Positions 1 through 6,887 of a stretch of 12,565 bases of DNA are shown here, piece by piece (within the stretch, counting starts at the first letter, position 1; each line of letters starts with the position of its first letter). A program made the position numbers and the translations under genes. Source of the stretch: JAZKFT01 sp963845495 (GTDB lineage Bacteria > Bacteroidota > Bacteroidia > Chitinophagales > Chitinophagaceae); the NCBI GenBank assembly GCA_963845495.1, contig CAWJTH010000094.1:1-12565 (forward strand). Direction: 5' to 3'. Under the pieces are notes generated by a model, which searched no databases, had not been told where the DNA came from, and saw only the letters and a program-made list of their open reading frames with translations.

Positions 1-1622
1 TTTTAAGTCGGCTTTAAATTTATTGGGATTGATCCTGGTTATATTTACGAAAGTGTCCTCCGTGATACTAAAAACAAATTGATTGTTTACTAATTCAATT
101 TCAGCAGACTGTAATCTGTTTGACGAAATTTTTAGTCCTAAATTCCCAAGATTGAAAAATTCATCTACTTCAAAAATGTCATTGACAGATATTTTTACTT
201 CCGTCAACCCTTGGGCCATATTTCCTGCATTCCAATCAAGCCATGCTAAATTTGGTTTTTGTCTCCATTGTAATCTTGGGCTAGGAATACGATTATTTTC
301 TTGGTCATAAACTAAAAGTTTTGGTCTTCTACTTACGATAGGATAATTCGCCTTTTTAATCCAATTGGGTTTATCTTCTACTATGAACCATTCAATTTTT
401 TTGCTATCAGTTTTAAATTGAACTCTAATTCCATTGTTGTTTAACTCAATCGAATTTTTAAATGCAAAAAAAATAAAATGTCTGCCACATAGCTCTATGT
501 TATTTGATGTGATTTGAGTTGTGGCTACAAATGAAATTGGAGCCAAAATAAACCCTTCTTCATGATTTGTATGTGTTCCCTTTTCTAATATCCATTCAAG
601 ATCAGAATAACTTGCCCACAGACTTGGCATATTTAATTTAGGTAAATTTGTTACAAGATTTTTACATCTTACTTTATCACCGTTGGTATCAATTAAATAT
701 GTTTCTGGCAAATTCTCGCTACCATCCCAAATAAAATCTTTTTGGCTAATCCAAATGGTTCTATAACTTTCATTTACCTTCTTCTTAAATTTACAAAACA
801 ACATATCACTTATATATAATTTATATTCATAATCCAATGATTTTGTTGAATTGTCATCAAAAAATAAATTAACAAATACGTCTTGTTCAATTGTTTCAGG
901 GAAATTCAAATAAAGCCTAATTTGTTTTTTCTCAGGTTCCATTACCCAAGCAGTTTTAAATTTACTTTTTCTTTGAATAGTCTGTAAGGTTTGGCTTTTG
1001 ATTCTAAGTTCATTCCTGATACTTTGTAATTCCTGATTTTTGTTTAGAATTAAAAGGAACTGTTCATCCTCATTTATAATTGCCTTAACTATTTCCAGAC
1101 AACTTTCATATATGGCATCATTTCTACTCGACCTAGGCAAAAGGCTTGTTATTTCAGGTTTAAAAGCAAAATCATCAATAGTATTGGGTTGAAGTTCTAA
1201 AATTCTTAAAAGAAAATTTTTATATGCACCAGAATTATTTGATATATGGGTTATTGGAATTCCACCCTGTAATAGCAAGGTTTTAAAATATAAGGTATTT
1301 TGATTTTTATCCATTTAATACCTAACAACCGTGCACCTATTTTAGCATTTTTATAAAAATCCTCTTCACCAAAATATTGCTTATTTGAAATAGAGGCAAA
1401 TACATCTTTCTTTGAAGGAAATCCACCATTATAATTTCTTTTCCACCATTCGGCATAAAATAAGGTGCAATCTCTTGGATCAACATTATTCAAACTTTTA
1501 GCTTGCAGAAAAAATGCATGCAGGTGATTGAACTCGACATCACTTAAATTATACTTCCATAAAGGCCATCCGTTATGTTTTTCTACATTTCTCGTAGTAA
1601 TAATTGCTGAAAATTGGCTCAT
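1..1622 (-). pseudogene. STY4851/ECs_5259 (YjiT-like) family protein, frameshifted and cut by window edge
   Basis: A large minus-strand gene starts at ATG 1622 and is still open at base 1, giving about 540 codons. It is split. The N-terminal part (about 105 residues) contains DPRDCTLFYAEWWKRNYNGG and ends with GARLLGIKWIK. The rest, in another frame, continues NQNTLYFKTLLLQGGIP and then runs about 430 codons without a stop. The two join cleanly if the A run at 1304-1308 has six A's instead of five, so this is a single-base deletion, a sequencing error or, less likely, programmed slippage. In the present frame the first part runs on to a stop at 1251. The motifs resemble, from memory, the STY4851/ECs_5259 or YjiT-like family found in enterobacterial immigration-control (defence) islands, often near a large helicase; this was not searched. 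No enzymatic motif, signal peptide or membrane segment is visible. A TTG at 1643 is an alternative start; ATG 1622 fits the conserved start better. Confidence 0.55.
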
Positions 1623-1658
1623 AAGTTTGTTTGGGTAATGCAAGAGTATTTATCGTAA

Positions 1659-1675
1659 GTGCAACCTATTTGCAC
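1659..1675. promoter_or_regulatory. Candidate operator: perfect 6-bp inverted repeat, GTGCAA-N5-TTGCAC
   Basis: The arms GTGCAA and TTGCAC are perfect complements separated by CCTAT. The site lies about 37 bp upstream of ATG 1622 of the STY4851-like gene, where a repressor or activator site would sit. No regulator gene is seen next to it in this window. The size suits a dimeric helix-turn-helix protein; the function is inferred. Confidence 0.35.
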
Positions 1676-2239
1676 TGTGAAAATTATTTGGTTTGTTTTA
1701 AAGATTTTAAATAAGGATACATAATTAACCGCAACTTAAATCGGACATTTTTATTCTAAAAAGCCATTTAACCTATAATTGTATTATCTTTTAAGAGTAA
1801 CTCTATTTAAAGTCGAATGTAGCAATTATGTATATCTTTTTGCTTTTTTATTGTAGATCCAAAAAGCACAATTGGGAAGTGTAAGATGAGTAAGGTTTCC
1901 TGCGTTTAATTCATAATTAATTATTAGCTTTAGCCTTACTTCGAGAGTATTCCCTTTGATAGCCTAATTTAAAGTCAACACTTTACAGTAGAATAGGTCG
2001 TGCGCATTTCGTTTGTATGAAATGGAACCTGTATGCCAGGAAAGCAAAAATGTAACAGAAATTAAAGTTCTTAATATAAAACGGTAAACCTTGCTATAAT
2101 GACACTACTTAAATATGCTTAATGTGCTAATCCTACTAAAAAAAGCGTGGTATATTTAGTAAATACTGATGTGGTATTCTTTTTATATCCAGACGTGCTA
2201 AAGCTATTAAATGATGTGATTTATTTTGATTTTTTAAGA
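1676..2239. other. Gene-free AT-rich region between the STY4851-like gene and the integrase relic
   Basis: Neither strand carries an open frame of convincing length or a protein segment I recognise. The stretch is AT-rich with many stops in all frames. It contains the promoter region of the minus-strand gene at its left end. No RNA gene, tandem repeat or CRISPR pattern was seen. Confidence 0.5.
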
Positions 2240-2264
2240 GAGCGATTGATATAATCAACCGCTC
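2240..2264. terminator. Hairpin just past the integrase pseudogene
   Basis: Two 11-base arms, GAGCGATTGAT and ATCAACCGCTC, surround a 3-base loop with one non-Watson-Crick pair (a G-U wobble in one transcript). It begins 16 bases after the integrase stop at 2280 in the direction of its transcription, so it may be its terminator. No U-tract follows on the minus strand (TCTTAAAAAATC), so it is not a canonical intrinsic terminator. It could instead be an element-end structure. Confidence 0.4.
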
Positions 2265-2279
2265 CTTTAGAAACTCCCT

Positions 2280-3484
2280 CTACCTTGAAAACGGATTAGC
2301 AATATCCTTCAAAACCTCATGCTTCCTATCTTTCCGTTTAACATCATATACGTATTCACCATTGCAACAGAAGTATGACTATTTAGATTTGCGGCTACTT
2401 GAGAACCTAACAAGTCCACAACTTCAGTTGTGTTCAAATGCTTTAAGGAATAAAAATCGGCATCAATCTTTAAATCACTTTTTACATGGCGCTTCCACCG
2501 CTTGCTGATCTGGTCATGCACGAATAAGGTTGGAGCCAGGAACAAGTCCATCACTGAACAGATAATCGTCTTTGCTAGCAGCATCTAAAACTTCTTGCCA
2601 CAATGGTAAGGCTATTGTTTTTATCGTCTTCCAAACTTCGGATTTAAAACGGCCTTTTATAATCGTAACTTTATAACGCTGGTTTGCCAGGTCTACATGA
2701 GATGCTTTTATCTTTAACAGTTCCGTACCCCTTGCACCGGAATGAAAGAAAATATTACAGAAGCGCCAGAACGAATAGGTTTTGTTTTTTAAGTGGGCGT
2801 CTATCAAGGCCATTTCTTCGGGCGTTGGCACTTCTCTTAATTTAACAACACAACGCTGTTTAGAAATTTCCCGTAATGGATTTGAATCGCAGGCTTCCAT
2901 TTCAACCAGCTCCTTAAAAAGTATCATCAGGTAACTACGGTATTTGTTGAATGTATTTGCTGTAAATCTTGGATTTGTTTTTTGGATAAATTCAAGCATA
3001 TTTTTCATATGCCGTCTCCTGATTTCTGAAATGGCGATACCCAGATAACCTAACGCTTTTGCGGCGGCTTCTATCCCATTGATTACACTTTTGATATCTT
3101 CCGTTGTATGCCTTTCAACGTGCAGCTTTTCGTTTGTTTTGGTCAATGCCGAAACAAAAGGTGTTTCCGGGTCAATTTCAAAATCTAGCTTAGACTACAT
3201 TATTCCCTTTTGTAATTGGATTATAGCCTTCATTTACAAGCATCATTTCTTCGTTGGCCAAAAGGTCGATGGTGGCCTGCCGCCTTTCTTTCAGGGTCTT
3301 AAACCGGTTCATGCCCTTTTACACGTGCCTGATAGCCATGTTTGTACTTGTCCTTAAAAGCGGGATCATGAAAATAGTACTGGATAAACCACTCTTTTTT
3401 GAGGATAGATGCCCCTCCTGTTTTCCAGTTTTTAGGGCTTACTGAAAGTTCGCTGCAAGAGCAGCCATTTTGAAGTTGTAACAT
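2280..3484 (-). pseudogene. Tyrosine recombinase (site-specific integrase), pseudogene
   Basis: This is a decayed Bacteroidota-type tyrosine recombinase of about 400 codons. From ATG 3484 it reads MLQLQNGCSCSELSVSPKNW, then IQYYFHDPAFKDKYKHGY (N-terminal part). It then shifts frame near 3305 to MNRFKTLKERRQATIDLLAN, shifts again near 3190 to FEIDPETPFVSAL, and continues through the core-binding and catalytic domains. Catalytic landmarks are HSGARGTELL (box I Arg), KGRFKSE (Lys), SLKHLNTTE in the usual HxxR place, and SHTSVAMVNTY (nucleophile Tyr). Further breaks lie near 2515-2520 (stop after SNLIRA; the other frame continues HDQISKRW) and near 2343-2350, where an extra AT after the Tyr codon shifts the tail KRKDRKHEVLKDIANPF. 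Four disruptions make an active enzyme unlikely. It lies beside a tRNA 3' fragment and reads away from it, as integrases of tRNA-targeted elements do. Confidence 0.85.
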
Positions 3485-3506
3485 TTTAGTGACGTTTTTA
3501 GTGACG
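3484..3506. repeat. Two 11-bp tandem direct repeats at the integrase start
   Basis: TTTTAGTGACG occurs at 3484-3494 and again at 3496-3506, a 12-base period. On the minus strand in the integrase frame this would code NVTK twice just before ATG 3484, after an in-frame TAA. It may be a coding-repeat remnant of a longer N-terminus or an integrase arm-type binding site. Confidence 0.5.
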
Positions 3507-3545
3507 TTTTATAAAATGCTACCAAGCAAGGAGATTTTTTTTGAA

Positions 3546-3574
3546 GTTAAACCATTCATTTTCAATGGTTTAAC
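3546..3574. terminator. Hairpin 4 bases past the tRNA-fMet fragment
   Basis: Perfect 11-bp arms, GTTAAACCATT and AATGGTTTAAC, flank a 7-base loop. On the minus strand it begins 4 bases after the discriminator base of the tRNA fragment, so it probably travelled with the tRNA 3' end as its terminator. What follows on that strand is A-rich rather than U-rich, so termination is uncertain; integrase binding is the alternative. Confidence 0.45.
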
Positions 3575-3578
3575 CTTG

Positions 3579-3620
3579 TAGCGAGGAGCGGACTTGAACC
3601 GCCGACCTTCGGGTTATGAA
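3579..3620 (-). other. Orphan 3' half of an initiator tRNA-Met: attachment-site scar
   Basis: Read on the minus strand: anticodon-loop bases TCATAA, anticodon-stem 3' strand CCCGA, variable loop AGGTC, T arm GGCGG-TTCAAGT-CCGCT, acceptor 3' strand CCTCGCT and discriminator A at 3579. The CCC of the anticodon stem after CATAA is typical of initiator tRNA. The 5' acceptor strand, D arm and 5' anticodon-stem strand are missing; similarity stops at about 3620, in the anticodon loop, a usual crossover point for tRNA-targeting integrases. CCA is not encoded. It is therefore not a functional tRNA. The neighbouring integrase relic supports an attachment site. Confidence 0.75.
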
Positions 3621-3646
3621 AATTAACAGCGCTACTGTGCAATTTT

Positions 3647-3681
3647 AAAAACGTAGGCCCAGACTGGGTTTCAACGTTTTT
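3647..3681. terminator. Bidirectional hairpin with A- and T-tracts
   Basis: Outer arms AAAAACGT (3647-3654) and ACGTTTTT (3674-3681) pair perfectly. An inner CCCAG-A-CTGGG palindrome sits at 3658-3668. The layout suits a bidirectional intrinsic terminator at the end of an element, or a recombinase-binding site. Confidence 0.45.
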
Positions 3682-3730
3682 GATAATTCGAAATCGGATT
3701 GTTTTGGTGTGCCGTGTTAACCTTTTTGTT

Positions 3731-3770
3731 AACTCTTGATTTTGCATTTTTTCGAGGAAAATCAAGAGTT
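3731..3770. repeat. Perfect 13-bp inverted repeat
   Basis: AACTCTTGATTTT (3731-3743) and AAAATCAAGAGTT (3758-3770) are exact complements around a 14-base spacer. GTTAAC occurs just before it and again overlapping its left end. It lies inside the roughly 270-bp segment bounded by the two orphan tRNA halves. It could be a terminator or a site for the element's recombination proteins. Confidence 0.55.
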
Positions 3771-3887
3771 TGAAGGGACTTTTGCGAAGATATAAAATAT
3801 TTTTTGTACCGAAAACTGCGACAATTCTCTTTATAACTAATTATACCCTGTTGATGTGTTAATGCTTTTTGAACGGCATTAGAATCG

Positions 3888-3937
3888 CCACCTGACTCAT
3901 AATCAGGTGGCCCCTGGTTCGAGCCCAGGTGGGCCCA
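3888..3937 (+). other. Orphan 3' half of a tRNA-Met type (CAT) gene: second attachment-site scar
   Basis: On the plus strand: anticodon stem-loop CCTGA-CTCATAA-TCAGG (3891-3907), T arm CCTGG-TTCGAGC-CCAGG (3913-3929), acceptor 3' strand TGGGCCC (3930-3936) and discriminator A at 3937, with no CCA. The matching 5' acceptor GGGCCCA and a proper D arm are absent upstream, so this is a fragment and not a working tRNA. The pattern fits elongator tRNA-Met; tRNA-Ile with CAT cannot be fully excluded. It faces away from the initiator-Met fragment, with about 270 bp between them. Confidence 0.75.
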
Positions 3938-3940
3938 CGA

Positions 3941-4321
3941 TAGTCCCAGTAAGGGTTTCAAGAAATTGAGACCTTTTTTTATTTTGGGCATTTCAACAAC
4001 AATTTCAACAACAAATTTTTTCCAAAAAGCGCTCTCCAAGTTTCCTTCCTAACAATGTATCATAAAGTTTGTCCAAATCTTATGATTTCAAAGGAGGTCC
4101 CTAAAATAAATTGGAAAAAATTTAATCGCTGCTATGTTTAGAAATATTCTTTGCGATTTTGATAAACCCACTGCCTTAGTACTTTTTAAGCAAGAGTCCA
4201 CAGTTCAAGCCTTAATTTGCTAAATCATTTGGGTCGACTTTTCATACAATTGCCCCTCCCCTTCTTAGCTTTCGACATTTCGTGATCGAAAATGGATACT
4301 TTTAGGAATTACATTGATAAA
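3941..4321. other. Gene-free region between the tRNA fragment and the ynfA terminator
   Basis: No convincing coding frame is seen. An AAAGGAGGT near 4090 looks like a strong ribosome-binding site but has no start at a suitable distance; a 29-codon frame from an ATG about 40 bases later is unsupported. A small inverted repeat, TTTCGA and TCGAAA, lies at 4270-4291. Confidence 0.4.
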
Positions 4322-4352
4322 CAAAAACTTGCCTGCTTAACATAAAACAGGC
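4322..4352 (-). terminator. Intrinsic terminator of the Cys-rich/ynfA unit
   Basis: On the minus strand, GCCTG and CAGGC pair around a 12-base loop (4331-4352) and are followed by AAGTTTTTG. It begins about 33 bases after the ynfA stop at 4385 and is correctly oriented. The stem is short, so strength is uncertain. Confidence 0.6.
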
Positions 4353-4384
4353 TATAGCTTATGTAAACATAATAAGGTTGTATA

Positions 4385-4714
4385 TCATTTTCTGGGAACG
4401 AACAATATTATTGCAACCCCAACCAAGATTACAACAGCCCCTATAATATCAAATTTGTCGGGCTTGAAATGGTCGACCTTCCAAGCCCAAATAAGCGCCA
4501 TCACTATAAAAACACCGCCATAAACTGCATAGGCTTTCCCGAACGAAGAAGGCTGGAAGGTCATGACATACCCGTACAATGCAAGGATTATCGCACCAGT
4601 TATGGCATACCCGATCGGTTTCCCCTGTTTTACCCAAAGCCATACAAGATAGCCACCACCAATCTCGCAGCAACCTGCCAACACAAAAAAGAGTACCGAT
4701 TTTATTGCATCCAT
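4385..4714 (-). CDS. ynfA: YnfA/UPF0060 family small membrane protein
   Basis: The product is a 109-residue inner-membrane protein with four hydrophobic segments at about residues 3-22, 33-52, 60-78 and 88-107. The first carries the family signature CCEIGGGY, and FGKAYAVYGG and WAWKVD follow in the third region. The length matches the usual 105-110 of the UPF0060/YnfA family, which is related to small multidrug resistance (SMR) transporters. Some members have been linked to export of cationic compounds, but the substrate here is unknown. I chose ATG 4714 because the protein then begins MDAIKSVLFFVLAG, as family members do; a longer frame from 4759 would overlap the upstream gene and add 15 unrelated residues. 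It lies 34 bases after the Cys-rich gene, so the two are probably co-transcribed from the promoter facing the MerR regulator, implying metal- or stress-induced expression. Confidence 0.88.
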   Translation of the reverse strand: MDAIKSVLFFVLAGCCEIGGGYLVWLWVKQGKPIGYAITGAIILALYGYVMTFQPSSFGKAYAVYGGVFIVMALIWAWKVDHFKPDKFDIIGAVVILVGVAIILFVPRK

Positions 4715-4748
4715 GTTTAACCTGTTTGTTGCGTCCGTTATTTTTTGG

Positions 4749-5171
4749 TTACATCCCAAGTTCTGTCCTGATAAAGTCTTTCACTCCCCGTGGTCCTTTT
4801 ATTTCCAATACAGCAACGCTTTTATTTCCGTTTATTGAAAGGTTAAAAACAAAAAAGTTGCAGCATTCCCGTTCTGTCTTAATGAATTCGGTCAGTTCAT
4901 CTACCGTTTTATCCGTGCCGGCAAACTTGTATGAATAGCCGTTCGTAAGTTCTCTTTTTGCTAGTACCTGTTTTTTGAGGCTTTTGATAACCGTTTCCTT
5001 CCTTTGCCTAAGTTCGGGGCTTGTCAAGCTGCAGGCAAGTTTTGCACCTTTTTTTTTGTGGCAATCGTCCGTACAGGAAGTTGTGCATGTTGAAGCTCTT
5101 CTGGGTTTCCCCTGTGCTGCCACAAACATCGTGGCTATAGCCACCAACACGACCAAGCTAAATTTTTTCAT
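4749..5171 (-). CDS. Secreted Cys-rich protein of unknown function, MerR-linked
   Basis: The product has 140 residues and begins with a signal peptide of about 20 residues (MKKFSLVVLVAIATMFVAAQ), so it is probably periplasmic. After it comes a Cys-rich stretch, CTTSCTDDCHKKKGAKLAC, with four Cys and a His that could bind a metal. The C-terminal half carries KTERECCNFFVFNLS and ends with KGPRGVKDFIRTEL. I recall this ERECC...GPxGVKxFI pattern from small uncharacterised proteins near metal regulators, but no function is known to me. It is the first gene of the unit transcribed away from merR, 34 bases before ynfA. Its promoter has the wide spacer that MerR proteins act on. Function as a metal chaperone or sink is inference; the reading frame is intact and confident. 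Confidence 0.8.
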   Translation of the reverse strand: MKKFSLVVLVAIATMFVAAQGKPRRASTCTTSCTDDCHKKKGAKLACSLTSPELRQRKETVIKSLKKQVLAKRELTNGYSYKFAGTDKTVDELTEFIKTERECCNFFVFNLSINGNKSVAVLEIKGPRGVKDFIRTELGM

Positions 5172-5190
5172 TGTTTATTGATTAGTTTCG

Positions 5191-5224
5191 CAAACATAAA
5201 GCATGGAGTATAGGCAACGGTCAA
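5191..5224 (-). promoter_or_regulatory. Promoter of the Cys-rich/ynfA unit with wide spacer; likely MerR target
   Basis: On the minus strand, TTGACC (5224-5219) and TATGTTTG (5198-5191) are separated by 20 bases. TATGTTTG matches the Bacteroidota -7 consensus TAnnTTTG exactly. MerR-type activators bind in unusually long spacers and twist the DNA. A clear dyad in the spacer is not obvious, so the operator itself is inferred. The start codon lies about 20 bases after the -7 box. Confidence 0.6.
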
Positions 5225-5249
5225 GCTTTATTTTCAAAAACCACAAAAT

Positions 5250-5666
5250 ATGCTGATAGGTCAATTGGTTAAAGAAACAGGGCTTACAAAAGATACCATA
5301 CGTTTTTATGAAAAGCATGGGCTTATAAGCGTTGGGGAAGAAGAAAGGCGGAACAACAATTACAAGGAATATTCTGACGGTATAAAAGAAAAACTGCTTA
5401 CCATAAAGCGATTGAAGAATTTTGGTTTCACGTTGAACGAGGTTTCGGGCCTTTTGGAAATGATCGATGCAAACGAAGCCTCATGCAACAATGTTTCTGA
5501 CAAGATCTATGAAAAGGTCGATCTGTTGGACAAAAAAATCCGTGAACTGATCAGCCTGAGAACAAAGCTGTTGAACAGCGCAGAAAAATGCGTGGCCGGG
5601 TGCTGTTCTAAAAATCAGGAAGACAATTGCCCAATCTTGGTATCTGATAGTTTTATTTTAAATTGA
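5250..5666 (+). CDS. MerR-family transcriptional regulator, metal-responsive type
   Basis: This 138-residue protein starts MLIGQLVKETGLTKDTIRFY, the MerR winged-helix DNA-binding domain (residues about 1-70), followed by a dimerisation coiled coil (about 80-110) and a C-terminal metal-binding loop. Cys79 sits where ZntR and MerR have their inter-subunit ligand; Cys114, Cys118, Cys119 and Cys127 (CVAGCC...NCPIL) match the ZntR-like loop. It therefore probably senses a soft divalent metal such as Zn, Cd, Pb or Hg; the exact metal cannot be read from sequence. It is divergent from the Cys-rich gene, with 78 bases between start codons, and likely controls that shared region. The frame is intact and the length normal for the family. 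Confidence 0.9.
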   Translation: MLIGQLVKETGLTKDTIRFYEKHGLISVGEEERRNNNYKEYSDGIKEKLLTIKRLKNFGFTLNEVSGLLEMIDANEASCNNVSDKIYEKVDLLDKKIRELISLRTKLLNSAEKCVAGCCSKNQEDNCPILVSDSFILN

Positions 5667-5713
5667 GTGGTATTCAAGATAAAATCTTAAATTATTAGAT
5701 GGTGATTTTACAC

Positions 5714-5735
5714 ATTAATCTTCATCATGATTAAT
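5714..5735. terminator. Weak hairpin after merR
   Basis: Perfect 7-bp arms ATTAATC and GATTAAT surround an 8-base loop, about 48 bases after the merR stop and before the end of the convergent transaldolase gene. It is AT-only apart from one pair and has no U-tract, so its role in termination is tentative. Confidence 0.3.
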
Positions 5736-5782
5736 ATAGTACACCCTATATAGCGGGAATAATAAAAATAGTCAGATGGCTT

Positions 5783-6887
5783 TTATTTTTCAGTCTTTTC
5801 CCTTTGTTCATCGATAGCCTGCAACATCTTGGCGTACGGTGCCTTGAACTTTTCGATGCCCTCGTTCTCCAATGCCTGTGCAACCGCCTCGACGTCGATA
5901 CCGGCCTCCTTTATCCTATGCAATACTTCTTCGGCCTTACCAGTCCCAAGTCCCAGTGTTTCCTTTGCGATGCCATGGTCGCGGAAGGCATCCAAGGTTT
6001 CCATGGGAACGGTATTTACCGTCTTGGGGCCTATCAATGCTTCTATGTAGTGGGTATCTCTGAATGCTTTGTCCTTGTTGCTTGTACTTGCCCACAACAA
6101 CCTTTGTGGCGAAGCCCCTTTTTCTTTCAATGCCCTGAAACGTTCGCCATCAAAAACTTCCATGTAAATCTTATAGGCCTCTTTTGCGCATGCAATGGCC
6201 ACTTCACCGACCAGGCTATCCAGTCCCTTTTCGGTAAGCATCGGCCCGACCATTATATCGATCCTGCTCAAAAAGAAGCTGGCCACGGATGCTATGGTGT
6301 TGACAGGTTTGCCGGCCGCCAGCCTGTCCTCGAGGCCTGTTACATATGCTTCCGTCACTTCCCGGTAGCGGTCCGAGCCAAAGAGCAACGTGACGTTGAT
6401 GTTTAAACCTTCGCCGATACATTTTCGGATAGCGGGCAACCCTTCCGCCGTGCCCGGGATCTTTACCATCAGATTTTTCCAGTCCACGGTTTCCCAAAGC
6501 TTCAAGGCCTGATCGATCGTGCCCTGGGTGTCCCTTGCCAGTGCAGGCGATACTTCCAGGCTTACGAAGCCGTCTGCACCGTTTATCTTTTCTTCGTAGA
6601 CGGGCAACATCTTATCGGCGGCACGCCTGATGTCGGTCACTGCAAGGCTATAAAAAATATCCTCGCTGCCCTTTCCCTCTTCCGCACCTTTCTTTATATC
6701 GCCGTCATAATCGCTGCTACCGCTTTATCGCCTTTTCAAAGATGGCAGGGTTGGATGTAAGCCCACGCACACCATCTTCCTCTATCAATTGTTGCAGTTT
6801 GCCCGAATCCATCAGCTTGCGGTCGATAAAATCCAACCAGATGCTCTGGCCCATTTCATGGATCTGTTTTACATTATTTGTTGCCAT
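5783..6887 (-). pseudogene. tal: Transaldolase gene with a single-base frameshift
   Basis: Transaldolase moves a dihydroxyacetone unit between sugar phosphates in the non-oxidative pentose phosphate pathway in the cytosol. From ATG 6887 the protein reads IWLDFIDRKL, then GVRGLTSNPAIFEKAI, and hits TAG after about 56 codons. The remaining ~310 codons follow in another frame: GSSDYDGDIKKG, VTDIRRAADKML, LMVKIPGTAEGL (Schiff-base Lys), LLWASTSNKD and GPKTVNTVP. Deleting one A from the run at 6724-6726 restores a protein of about 367 residues, the normal size of the long (TIGR00876-like) transaldolases. The piece translated alone from a downstream GTG at 6640 lacks the N-terminal active-site region and would probably be inactive. 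The gene is visibly richer in GC than its neighbours. Whether the extra base is real decay or a sequencing error is open. A second functional copy elsewhere would be expected if it is real. Confidence 0.85.

Noticed and set aside
83..310. Plus-strand 75-codon open frame near the left edge
   Set aside because: The minus strand here is one continuous frame of the STY4851-like gene over more than 430 codons.
3484..3506. Possible start of a CRISPR or larger tandem array
   Set aside because: There are only two 11-base copies with a 1-base gap and no spacers; no array occurs anywhere in the window.
3562..3765. Minus-strand 67-codon open frame ending NPKVGGSSPLLATRLNH
   Set aside because: The tail is the translation of the initiator-Met 3' fragment; nothing else in it looks like a protein.
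3671..4039. Minus-strand 122-codon open frame containing LGSNQGPPDYESG
   Set aside because: This is the well-known spurious translation across a tRNA-Met antisense strand; the bases are explained by the tRNA 3' fragment at 3888-3937.
4091..4220. Small 29-codon gene after an AAAGGAGGT motif
   Set aside because: The motif is about 40 bases from the ATG, too far to act, and the peptide has no recognisable feature.
5804..6406. Plus-strand 200-codon open frame
   Set aside because: It is the antisense shadow of the transaldolase gene, whose minus-strand frame has clear family motifs.
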